DNA of 64,000 bases from Lentisphaerota bacterium. Its GTDB lineage: Bacteria > Verrucomicrobiota > Lentisphaeria > Oligosphaerales > JABHEG01. Made by a program: the position numbers and the translations under genes. The DNA is taken from positions 119,685-183,684 of the forward strand of contig JABHEG010000217.1 in the NCBI GenBank assembly GCA_018676675.1, written 5' to 3'. This document shows positions 25,123 to 33,145 of this stretch, piece by piece (positions within the stretch are counted from its first letter, which is position 1; each line of letters opens with the position of its first letter). The notes below the pieces were generated by a model, which was not told the origin of the DNA, made no database searches, and worked only from the letters and a program-made list of their open reading frames with translations.

Positions 25123-26352
25123 ATGGACAGTTCTTCAGGGGCTCTCCCCAGTCACTTCAGCCGCAATCTGTGGTTCCGCTTCACGTTGGCGTATGCGGCT
25201 CTTTTTCTGCCGTTCTCGGTAGCCACCCCTTACCTGCAGGTCCTCCTGGGATGCCGGGGCTACAGCAAGGACCAGATCGGGTTGATCCTGGGATGCCTGG
25301 AGGCCTTAGCCGTCCTGGCTCCTCCACTTTGGGGATATGTTTCGGACCGTCTTCACCGGCCGAAGTTCGTACTCGCGATTTCCATTGTGGGGGCCATCCC
25401 CTCGTTCCTGCTCTTCGGCCTCGCGACCGGCGTCATCACCGGGCTTGCCGTTGCCGTGCTTTTCGGCCTGTTCTACCGACCGCTTATCCCGCTGACTGAC
25501 GGCTTGACCTTCAGGTACATCAACACGCATGGCGGGGATTACGGCTCTGTACGCATTGGCGGCTCAATCGGGTTCATCTGCTGGATCATCACGCTCGAAG
25601 CGCTGGGCATGGCCAAGTCAACGAACGGAGGGATGATTCTGGTCGCTATGGCTGTTGCCTCCGTTCTGCAATTGGCCAGCCTCGCGCTGTTACCCTCGGA
25701 TCCCGGGAAGCCGGAGCGCAGAGAAGAGAGGACAGCCAACACCGCGGAAGGACTCAAACTCTTCACCCAACCGACGTTCGTCGTCTTTACCCTCTGCGCC
25801 CTCCTGGGACGCATTGCCATGATGGCCTACTACGGTTTCTTCAGTCTCTATTTGAGGGACGTGCATGGTTTCGAACAGGCCGGATTCATCTGGTTCCTGG
25901 GACCGTTGAGCGAGATTCCGGTCATTTTCTTCAGCCGACGGATCATGGACCGCATCGGGGTCCGGAATCTGTTCGCGTTGGGATTGCTGGGGTGCACTGT
26001 GCGCCTGGCGGGTTTCGGACTTGCTCCCTCCATCTGGTTCGTGGTTCCCCTTCAGTTCCTCCACTCGCTGACATTTGGTGCCTACCACACGGCAAGTGTC
26101 ACCTACGTGAGTCGTCTTGTGCCGAAGACTATGCAAAGCACCGCCCAGACGATCTTTGCTGCCATCACCATCGGTGCAGGGGGACTGCTCGGAGGAGCGA
26201 TCGGAGGGGCGGTCGCGGAGCATGCAGGCTACACGTGTCTGTACCTCAGCTTTGCCTGTGTGGCTCTGGTGGCGCTGGTTCTTTTGCTCGCATTCGTGCC
26301 AGCTCTTGGGCATGGGCAGGAGTCGACCAATGGCGTTGCCCGTGAGGGGTGA
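25123..26352 (+). CDS. MFS transporter (MFS_1-like / HcaT-LacY type)
   Basis: 409 aa with about 12 membrane helices. The first half starts WFRFTLAYAALFLPFSVATPYLQVLL; the loop 2-3 signature is GYVSDRLHRPKFVL. DYGSVRIGGSIGFICW is the R-x-x-GSxGF element typical of the HcaT/nucleoside-symporter-like branch. A hydrophilic central loop (about residues 188-210, KPERREERTAN) separates the halves. It is a proton-coupled importer of a small organic solute, perhaps a sugar given the DUF4432 neighbour. It converges with the STN gene with a gap of only 7 bases. Confidence 0.87.
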   Translation: MDSSSGALPSHFSRNLWFRFTLAYAALFLPFSVATPYLQVLLGCRGYSKDQIGLILGCLEALAVLAPPLWGYVSDRLHRPKFVLAISIVGAIPSFLLFGLATGVITGLAVAVLFGLFYRPLIPLTDGLTFRYINTHGGDYGSVRIGGSIGFICWIITLEALGMAKSTNGGMILVAMAVASVLQLASLALLPSDPGKPERREERTANTAEGLKLFTQPTFVVFTLCALLGRIAMMAYYGFFSLYLRDVHGFEQAGFIWFLGPLSEIPVIFFSRRIMDRIGVRNLFALGLLGCTVRLAGFGLAPSIWFVVPLQFLHSLTFGAYHTASVTYVSRLVPKTMQSTAQTIFAAITIGAGGLLGGAIGGAVAEHAGYTCLYLSFACVALVALVLLLAFVPALGHGQESTNGVAREG

Positions 26353-26359
26353 AGGGCGA

Positions 26360-26836
26360 TCAGTTGTCGTCGTCATCGAGGTCGAAGCGGGGGACGGACT
26401 TGCGCGTCTTCTTCGCGTCGAACACGCCTGCCTTGACGCGGTAGTATCGGGTTTCCATTTTGCTCAGCGGCGTCTTCACGTCCGCGATGATGACGGCCCT
26501 ATCTTCAATGGTGTAGTTGAGGTCTGCGGCCATGCACACATAGCGGATGACTTCTGCGAGGGACAGCTTCGCGAAGCTCATGGTCACCTCCCGCTGCATG
26601 ACCGTCTCCTTCTGGCCAGGCCTGAGTTTGAAGAAGAAATTCACTCCGGCGTGGTCGGGATCCAGGCGTTTGCTTTCCTTACGCAGGAACTCGAAGACTT
26701 CCGTGATGGGCATGTCTTCCACGTCCATCTTGGGGATCATCAGTTCGTTGACTCTCGCGTACAGGTCGCCGCTGATGGCGGCTGCGGAGGTGACCAGGGC
26801 GGCTGTCAATGCCGTGAGCAAGCGTCGTATCTGCAT
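26360..26836 (-). CDS. Small secreted protein with STN/secretin N-terminal-like domain
   Basis: 158 aa. A signal peptide (MQIRRLLTALTAALVTSAAA) is followed by one domain whose pattern matches the short secretin/TonB N-terminal fold: MPITEVFEFLRKESKRLDP, then VTMSFAKLSLAEVIRYVCMAADLNYTIEDRAVIIAD. There is no secretin pore, TonB plug or other domain, and the chain ends in an acidic DLDDDDN tail. Stand-alone proteins of this type occur in PVC genomes with unknown role; a periplasmic adaptor is plausible but unproven. Confidence 0.7.
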   Translation of the reverse strand: MQIRRLLTALTAALVTSAAAISGDLYARVNELMIPKMDVEDMPITEVFEFLRKESKRLDPDHAGVNFFFKLRPGQKETVMQREVTMSFAKLSLAEVIRYVCMAADLNYTIEDRAVIIADVKTPLSKMETRYYRVKAGVFDAKKTRKSVPRFDLDDDDN

Positions 26837-26961
26837 GTTTTGAGGTCTCCTGGTTGTCGGCGGAGCGGCGTTCTATCAGACTGCCTTCCCCTCCTTTCCT
26901 GAATGTACCCGGGTTGGCGGTCTGGTGTCAAGCCCCTGTGCGGGAGGCCATCCCGTCTTGA

Positions 26962-26990
26962 TTGATATCGTCTGAGGATCCCTCTATACT
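26962..26990 (+). promoter_or_regulatory. Sigma-70-type promoter of the cNMP-binding gene
   Basis: TTGATA (26962-26967), a 17-base spacer, and TATACT (26985-26990). The start of transcription should fall near 26997, about 92 bases before the ATG at 27089. It is one of the best -35/-10 pairs in the window. Confidence 0.65.
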
Positions 26991-27088
26991 AGACACCATT
27001 GAGCGGCCGCGTTACTCCCCGTTGCGGGGGCGGCGATTGTGAGTCTGTGTTGACGAACGCACCCGGCGGTTCGGGGGATGGTAGAGCC

Positions 27089-27523
27089 ATGAATATCAAG
27101 ATACTCCAGGATCTCGGTCTGCAGGCTGTGACGTTCGACATCGGCACGGTTCTGATCGAAGAGGGCAAACGGAATCGGAACGTGTTTGTCCTGGTGTCCG
27201 GCAAGGTCATGATCAAGTCCGGGGGGCATCAGATCGCGATCGTGGAGGATGCCGGGACGATCCTCGGAGAGATTTCCGTGTTACTGGCCACCGACCCGGT
27301 TGCCACCGTGGTCACGACGGAGCCGAGTGAGTTCTACGTCATTGAGGATTTCATGACCTTTGTCCGTGAGAATTCTGAAGCCTGCGTGAGCATGGCTCAG
27401 ATTCTGGCCTGTCGCCTGATCAACATGAACAACCAATTGGTGTTCGTGAAGGACAATCTGGTTGAGCTTCAAGGCAAACTCAGAGACTATGTCCCCGTTT
27501 TCCCCGAGAACTTCCAGACCTGA
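27089..27523 (+). CDS. Cyclic-nucleotide-binding-domain protein without DNA-binding domain
   Basis: 144 aa, essentially one CRP-type cNMP-binding domain. Strands IGTVLIEEGKRNRNVFVLVSGKV lead to the phosphate-binding-cassette region GTILGEISVLLATDPVATVV, where the usual GE-x-(A/S)-L core is recognisable as GEISVLL but the Arg that binds cyclic phosphate is not evident. A helical tail follows (QILACRLINMNNQLVFVKDNL). No helix-turn-helix follows, so it is not a CRP-like transcription factor. Start 27089 is chosen because the domain begins there; the earlier frame start lies within 2-10 bases of the promoter's predicted transcription start. Confidence 0.8.
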   Translation: MNIKILQDLGLQAVTFDIGTVLIEEGKRNRNVFVLVSGKVMIKSGGHQIAIVEDAGTILGEISVLLATDPVATVVTTEPSEFYVIEDFMTFVRENSEACVSMAQILACRLINMNNQLVFVKDNLVELQGKLRDYVPVFPENFQT

Positions 27524-27636
27524 TGAGTGGCCTGAGTGTGCGACCGTGGCTCTTCAGCGGCAGATCCGGGTAGATGAGTTGGGCGGGCCATCGTGATGGT
27601 CCAGTACGGCGCACGGCACTCGGAGGAGTTGGAGCG

Positions 27637-29769
27637 GTGATCAGAAGGTCTTGTCCATCTTGGTCCAGGGGGCTTCTCCGGTCGGCGCTGACCGGCTGCG
27701 TTGCGGTTTCGTGGACCGTGTTGGGCCAGGGCAAGCCCCCCGCTGCTGCGCCTCTGCCGGAGGTCCCACGCACTCCCTGGTTCGCCGACCACCACAGCCC
27801 GCGGCCGCTGACTCTGCAGCAGATGGGCCGGCTGGCTGAGCACGCGTTCGACGCGCTGCGTTCGGGTACTGTGCCACGTTTGGAAGACGCCATACTGCAG
27901 GCTTCCCATTCCAGCATCGTGTTTGTGTCGTGTGCGCGGCATGACACCCCGACCCAGGTTGCGGTGGGAACCGGTGCGGCCCTGGCGGCAGCAGTCGAAG
28001 ATGCTGTTCAGCGTCTTCTGCAGACTCATGGTGCATCCGAGGGGGCTGTCAGCGCCGTCAAGCTTGATGTCGTCCAGTACGTCCGGGCGAAAAACACGTT
28101 CGCGGTCCGAGAGTCCCTGGTGCCTACGTCCAGTTTGGTTGGTATCGCGTTCACCCCCCTCTCCGGATTTGCCTTTATTCCTGAGCAGTTGGTCGGTTGG
28201 GGATGGGCGACGACCCGAGGACAGCTGTCCCCCCATCGCATCTCGCTTCATTTTGCCGAAACCGAACAGTGGACAGAGGTCAATAAGTGGGGAAAAGTGG
28301 CCAGTTTCCCAGCTGGGCAGACGGTCTCTCTCTTTGAGTCCCAAAGCGTTTACTTCGCCGGTGGCAGAGCGATTCCCCTCTTTCGCGGACATCCCCTCCG
28401 GACAGACGTCAATCGCGACGACATCGTGCACGCTGTGTCGCGACTGGGGGATTTCCTGGTCCAGAGCACGTCGGCTGAGGGCGCGATTGAAGTCGACCTG
28501 CCGCACTGGGAAGTTCCTCCAGACGGTGAGATTCCGTTTCGGGACCAGGCGGCAACTGCGTACGGGATGGCACGCCTGGCGCGTTTGCTGAAACGCAAGG
28601 ACCTGTCTGCTTGTGCGCGTCGCATGGGGGCGCGGTTGGTGAGGGAGGTGAGGGAGCTGCAGCCGTACGGGAACGACGCTCAGGCGCTTTGCCTCGTTGA
28701 GACGCAACGCACGTTCCTCGACGCGAACGCCTGGCTGGTCCTGGCCTTGCTCGAATTGCGTGGCGAGGGCAACACACCAGAACTGGATCGGACGTTGACG
28801 AAGTTGGGGCGCTTCCTGCTTCGCCAGCGACAGCCGGACGGTGAGCTGGTGTGCGAGCGATCTCATCCGTCGGGGAAGATCCACCCGCGGACCTCGGTGA
28901 GTGCGTCTGCCGTGGCGGTCAGTGCGTTGGTGAGGCTCTACGAGGAAACGGGGCAGCGCGTTTTCCTGGAAGCGGCCAGCAAGGCGATGGAGGCCATCGT
29001 CAATCTCCATGTAGAGAAGCGCCCGATGGAACGCCTGCCACGAGGTGCAGGCCTGTTGGAGGCGATGGACGCACTCTATACCTTCACTCGACACGAGCCG
29101 CTGGTGGGATACGCTCAGCGCATTGCGTTGGGGATTCTGGCCCGGCAGGCTGTCCCGTCAAGCACAGCGGCCGCCAAGAAGACAGATGATATGGACTCGG
29201 CCGCAGCCCAGACGCTGATTTTGCTGGCTGAGCACTCGAGCAGCAAGATGGTGCCCGACTTCCTGGGCAGCATGGACAGTACACCCTCCGCGAATCTGGC
29301 CGCGGAGCGGACCCGCAGTCTTCTTGCCGGAGCACGGTTGCTGCGGGATGCCGGCAAGACTGCCGCGTCCGAGAGCATCCTGGCGAGCGTCAAGCTGACG
29401 CTGATGTTCCAGCTTTCAGCCCAGCTGGATGCCCCGTCCACTATGTACCTCGACGATCCTGAGGCATACGCAGGGAGCTTCCGGGGGCACGTGCTGGCGT
29501 ACGGCCTGGATCTGCGCTGTCAGGCCCTGCAGCTTCTTTCCCTCCTGGATGCCGCAGAGCTGCTGGGGCGGGCTCCAGACGGGGCGTTCCCCCGGGATTC
29601 GGGGGTTGAGGAAGCCATCGGTAAGGCTCAGGCTCTGATTGGTCGTTTCCCTCGGGCTCTTGGCGTTCAGGTACGTCCGCGCACCCCAGACCCGCAGCAT
29701 CAGCTGCAGAATACGCGCGCTGTTCCGAAGCGTGTGCCAGCCGGCAAACCACGGCGGCGCGGCTTCTGA
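27637..29769 (+). CDS. Secreted alpha/alpha-toroid protein of unknown function
   Basis: 710 aa from GTG 27637, which has GGAGGAG at 27622-27628 and gives a signal-peptide-like N-terminus (SALTGCVAVSWTVLGQG). The first third has an alpha/beta region (HSSIVFVSCARHDTPTQVAVG, VKLDVVQYVRAKN). The rest is helical hairpins of a six-hairpin/toroid type (QTRTFLDANAWLVLALLEL-like segments: TFLDANAWLVLALLEL, SASAVAVSALVRLYEETG, GLLEAMDALYTFTRHEPLV). It resembles glycosidase or terpenoid-cyclase toroids in shape only. The C-terminal tail is basic. It may be in one unit with the cNMP protein 113 bases upstream. Confidence 0.6.
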   Translation: MIRRSCPSWSRGLLRSALTGCVAVSWTVLGQGKPPAAAPLPEVPRTPWFADHHSPRPLTLQQMGRLAEHAFDALRSGTVPRLEDAILQASHSSIVFVSCARHDTPTQVAVGTGAALAAAVEDAVQRLLQTHGASEGAVSAVKLDVVQYVRAKNTFAVRESLVPTSSLVGIAFTPLSGFAFIPEQLVGWGWATTRGQLSPHRISLHFAETEQWTEVNKWGKVASFPAGQTVSLFESQSVYFAGGRAIPLFRGHPLRTDVNRDDIVHAVSRLGDFLVQSTSAEGAIEVDLPHWEVPPDGEIPFRDQAATAYGMARLARLLKRKDLSACARRMGARLVREVRELQPYGNDAQALCLVETQRTFLDANAWLVLALLELRGEGNTPELDRTLTKLGRFLLRQRQPDGELVCERSHPSGKIHPRTSVSASAVAVSALVRLYEETGQRVFLEAASKAMEAIVNLHVEKRPMERLPRGAGLLEAMDALYTFTRHEPLVGYAQRIALGILARQAVPSSTAAAKKTDDMDSAAAQTLILLAEHSSSKMVPDFLGSMDSTPSANLAAERTRSLLAGARLLRDAGKTAASESILASVKLTLMFQLSAQLDAPSTMYLDDPEAYAGSFRGHVLAYGLDLRCQALQLLSLLDAAELLGRAPDGAFPRDSGVEEAIGKAQALIGRFPRALGVQVRPRTPDPQHQLQNTRAVPKRVPAGKPRRRGF

Positions 29770-30030
29770 CCAAGTGACACCACAGTCCACCAGCTGGAGG
29801 ATAGCTCCTGCTGATGCTATTTTACGGTCAAAGAGCAATCACCCGTCCGCCGGCTCTTCCGGAAGCTCACTCGAGACCCGACCGTTGTGCTTCCCGCGTG
29901 CCTCCACAACGCCCCCAGAGTCCGGCCCGACGGTCACATCAATGCCGGGAAGACCTTGGCAGGAATTCGAGCGGACCTCTTTTCCGCCCGGTGCGAGGCT
30001 GTCGGTTGCGTGTATGAGGAAAGGTCCCAG

Positions 30031-31365
30031 ATGCGTATCACATCATTGGCCATGCTGCTGATCATGGTGTTGTCTCTGCCTGCGCAGGCGCTTTGGCCTT
30101 GGGGTAAGAAGAAGGCGAAGCGTAACGCGGAACCTGTGCTCGAGCTGTACAACGACGATGAACGGCGCGGCGAATTGGTTGAGCCGAAGCCGCGTCCTGC
30201 AAAACGAGAGGAAACGGTTTCCGCCAAACGTGTGATGAAGACGGCTGAGGAAGGAAGCCCTTCGGCGCAGCTCATGCTTGGGCGGATGTACTTCGAGGGG
30301 CGGGGCGGTGTTGAGCAGAGCTACGAGAAAGCTCACAGGTGGTTCAAGGCGTCCGCCAAACAGGGCGATCCGGTTGCCGCATTCAACTATGCCATATGCC
30401 TGGACGCCGGTTACGGAACGGAGAAGAACGGCGCGGAGGCATTGCGCTGGTATGAGCAGGCGGCTCGGCAGGGCATCCGGGAGGCCCAGCTGAACGCGGC
30501 TTTGACCTATGAAACGCGCGACGAATACCCGAAGGCGATCACATTTTTCCGAATGGCCGCGGACGCTGGCGATGTGGGAGCCATGCATAAAGCTGCTGAG
30601 TTGCTTCTGAAGCGCGTCGACGATCCGTCAGCTCTGGCAGACGGGGTGGCGTATCTTGAGCGGGGAGCGGCACAGGGCGACCATCGGGCCCAGGTCAAGC
30701 TGGCCGACTGCTACCAACGGGGAACGGGGGTGACGCGGGACTATGCGAAGATGCTGAATCTGCTCTGGCTTTCTGCTCAGGGGGGGGACGCGGAGGCCGA
30801 GGCCAAGATCGGTTACTGCTTCGCCAAGGGCGTCGGCACAGTCAAGGACAGCGCCAGGGCCTTCAAGTGGTACAAGACTTCGGCAGCCTCCGGCTATGCG
30901 CCTGCTCAGGTTGCTTTGGGCAACTGCTACATCGAGGGGGCCGGAGCTGAGCGGGACCTTGAGCAGGGGCTTGTTTGGCACCGGCGAGCGGCCGAGCAAG
31001 GGGATATGATGGGGCAGTTCAGCCTGGGGGCGGCTTACGCGAATGGTCGGGGTGTCCCCCCGGATGCCGACAAGGCCTTTACGTGGTTCCGGGCGGCAGC
31101 CGAACAGGGCTACCCGTTGGCCCAGTTCAACGTTGGGGCGTACTATGAGGAGGGGATTGGGGTCGAAGCCGATGCCAGTGAGGCCGTCAAGTGGTACACG
31201 CGGGCCGCCAGTCAGAAAGACGTCCGGGCGCTGGTAGCGTTGGCTGAGTGTTACCGCGAGGGTCGAGGGGTTGCCCCGGATCGTGAGAACGCGAAGCGTT
31301 GTCTGCAGCATGCCGCCTCTTTGGGATCCGAGGAAGCCGCCAAGCTGCTGCGCAAGTCCTTTTGA
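30031..31365 (+). CDS. Secreted Sel1-like repeat protein
   Basis: 444 aa. A signal peptide (ITSLAMLLIMVLSLPAQA) and a basic linker (GKKKAKRN) lead to about ten Sel1-like repeats, e.g. AQLMLGRMYFEGRGGVEQSY, AFNYAICLDAGYGTEKNGAE and ECYREGRGVAPDRENAKRCL. Sel1 repeats form an alpha-solenoid used for protein contacts, often in envelope-stress or wall-associated complexes. Start 30031 is supported by GAGGAAAGG (30016-30024). The fourth repeat (TYETRDEYPKAITFFRMA) is shortened and the fifth irregular. Confidence 0.88.
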   Translation: MRITSLAMLLIMVLSLPAQALWPWGKKKAKRNAEPVLELYNDDERRGELVEPKPRPAKREETVSAKRVMKTAEEGSPSAQLMLGRMYFEGRGGVEQSYEKAHRWFKASAKQGDPVAAFNYAICLDAGYGTEKNGAEALRWYEQAARQGIREAQLNAALTYETRDEYPKAITFFRMAADAGDVGAMHKAAELLLKRVDDPSALADGVAYLERGAAQGDHRAQVKLADCYQRGTGVTRDYAKMLNLLWLSAQGGDAEAEAKIGYCFAKGVGTVKDSARAFKWYKTSAASGYAPAQVALGNCYIEGAGAERDLEQGLVWHRRAAEQGDMMGQFSLGAAYANGRGVPPDADKAFTWFRAAAEQGYPLAQFNVGAYYEEGIGVEADASEAVKWYTRAASQKDVRALVALAECYREGRGVAPDRENAKRCLQHAASLGSEEAAKLLRKSF

Positions 31366-31484
31366 CGTCACATCGTGCTGCCCTGTTCGCCGGGGTGGTG
31401 TTCTCGAGCATTCGCCGGGGTCAGACGCGAACCTCGGGCTGTTGACGCGTGTCCCAGCCCATACACTGTCAGTGGAGATGAGTT

Positions 31485-32303
31485 ATGAAGGCGCAATCAG
31501 AACGTGAGAAAGTCACCGTTCGAGAACTCCGGCGGAAGAGCGATGCCGGAGAGACGATTGTTGCGGTCACAGCCTATGATGCACTCACAGCCCGTCTGGT
31601 CGACGGTGTAGGGTTTGACATCATTCTGGTTGGCGACTCTCTGGGCATGACCGTCCTGGGGTACGAGAACACGGTTCCGGTGACTATTGAGGACTGTCTC
31701 TACCATGCGGCCGCGGTCACGCGGGCACGCCCGACGGCTCTGGTCGTGGGCGACATGCCGTTCCTGACCTACCAAGTCAGCCCGGAGCAGGCCCTGGTCA
31801 ACGCGGCGCGTTTTCTGCAGGAAGGGGGGACCGATGCGGTGAAGCTCGAAGGGGGACAGTTTATCGCGCCCGCGATACGTCGGCTGGTTCAGGCTGGAAT
31901 TCCGGTGCTCGGGCACATAGGCGTCCTACCGCAGGCCGTTCTTGCGGTAGGTGGTTATCGGGTGCCGGGGCGTACTCCTGAAGAGGCGGATGCTTTGGTC
32001 GCTGACGCGTTGGCCGTGCAGGACGCGGGTGCCTTTGCTCTCGTCCTTGAGTGTCTCCCGATGGCGTTGAGTGCTCGCATCACTGAGGCTCTGGACATCC
32101 CCACCATCGGCATTGGGGCTGGGCCGCACTGCGGCGGCCAGATTCAGGTGCTGCATGATGTGGTCGGGCTCTTTGAGGCGTTCGTGCCACGGCACACGAA
32201 GCGTTATGCCTTCCTGGCTGAAGCTATGCGCGAGGCGTTGGGCGAGTATCGGGACGAAGTCCGTTCCGGGGAGTTCCCGACCCAGGAGCATTCCTTCAAA
32301 TGA
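31485..32303 (+). CDS. panB: 3-methyl-2-oxobutanoate hydroxymethyltransferase
   Basis: 272 aa. First step of pantothenate synthesis: transfers a hydroxymethyl group from methylene-THF to alpha-ketoisovalerate, giving ketopantoate. Family motifs: VAVTAYDALTARLVDG, IILVGDSLGMTVLGYENT, VKLEGG, GHIGVLPQAV (GHxGLTPQ-type) and IPTIGIGAGPHCGGQIQVLHD. Length matches the family. GGAG at 31474-31477 supports the start. It overlaps panC by 4 bases (ATGA). Confidence 0.96.
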   Translation: MKAQSEREKVTVRELRRKSDAGETIVAVTAYDALTARLVDGVGFDIILVGDSLGMTVLGYENTVPVTIEDCLYHAAAVTRARPTALVVGDMPFLTYQVSPEQALVNAARFLQEGGTDAVKLEGGQFIAPAIRRLVQAGIPVLGHIGVLPQAVLAVGGYRVPGRTPEEADALVADALAVQDAGAFALVLECLPMALSARITEALDIPTIGIGAGPHCGGQIQVLHDVVGLFEAFVPRHTKRYAFLAEAMREALGEYRDEVRSGEFPTQEHSFK

Positions 32304-33139
32304 TCATTGTTCGAACGGTTGCCGAAATGCAGGGCCTTTCCCGTCGCTGGAGGCGTGAAGGGAAGCGGGTGGGTTTCGTTCCGACCATGGGTTTCCTCCA
32401 TGACGGGCACCTTTCCCTAGTCCGCCTGGCCAGGGATGAGTCAGACGTTTCGGCGGTCAGCATCTTTGTCAATCCGACCCAGTTCGGCCCATCTGAAGAT
32501 CTGGCCCAGTACCCTCGGGATTTCCTCCGGGACGAGGCACTGTGTCGGGGGGAAGGGGTCGACTGTGTGTTTTACCCGGCTCCGGAAGAAATGTACGCAT
32601 CCGACTTCTCAACCTGGGTCGAAGAAGGCGTCCTCTCGAAGCCACTGTGCGGGCAAGCCCGCCCCACTCATTTCCGTGGGGTAACCACGGTGGTGACAAA
32701 GTTGTTCAATGCTGTGCTTCCGGACGTCGCCGTTTTTGGGCGGAAGGACGCCCAGCAGGCCCTGGTGATCGAGCGCATGGTGCGGGACCTGAACGTGCCC
32801 GTCCGAATCATCGTGGGGGACATTATTCGCGAATCGGACGGTTTGGCTATGAGCTCGCGCAACAAGTACCTGTCGGTCGATGAGCGGCAGCGGGCGCTCT
32901 CCATCAGGGCCGGCCTGCTGGCGGCATCCCGGCTATACGACGGAGGAGAGAAGACGGCTGAGGTGCTCCGCCTGGCGGTGTTGGGGTCCATTGAGGAACA
33001 AGGGGGGAAGGTTGACTATGTTGAGCTTGTTTCGAGAGCGCAGCTGGCGGCTTTGCCACAGGTCAGTGAGCCGGCTGTAATCGCGGTGGCTGCTTTCTTC
33101 GGGAAGACGCGCCTTATTGACAACTGCTACCTTGGTTGA
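32300..33139 (+). CDS. panC: Pantoate--beta-alanine ligase
   Basis: 279 aa. Condenses pantoate with beta-alanine using ATP. It shows the class-I-synthetase-like HIGH-type motif VPTMGFLHDGHLSLVR, then SIFVNPTQFGPSEDL, RPTHFRGVTTVVTKLFN, FGRKDAQQALVI and AMSSRNKYLS (KMSKS-type region). panD and panE are not in this window. The next gene begins 6 bases after the stop. Confidence 0.96.
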   Translation: MIIVRTVAEMQGLSRRWRREGKRVGFVPTMGFLHDGHLSLVRLARDESDVSAVSIFVNPTQFGPSEDLAQYPRDFLRDEALCRGEGVDCVFYPAPEEMYASDFSTWVEEGVLSKPLCGQARPTHFRGVTTVVTKLFNAVLPDVAVFGRKDAQQALVIERMVRDLNVPVRIIVGDIIRESDGLAMSSRNKYLSVDERQRALSIRAGLLAASRLYDGGEKTAEVLRLAVLGSIEEQGGKVDYVELVSRAQLAALPQVSEPAVIAVAAFFGKTRLIDNCYLG

Positions 33140-33145
33140 GGCAAC

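Noticed and set aside
27089..27523. Annotation as a CRP/FNR transcription regulator
   Set aside because: The chain ends after the sensing domain; no helix-turn-helix is present.
27487..29094. 535-codon minus-strand frame opposite the toroid protein
   Set aside because: Antisense shadow; the plus-strand gene has a good ribosome-binding site and helical repeats.
31442..31467. TTGACG ... TACACT as a promoter for panB
   Set aside because: The spacer is only 14 bases, too short for a standard promoter; kept out of the feature list.
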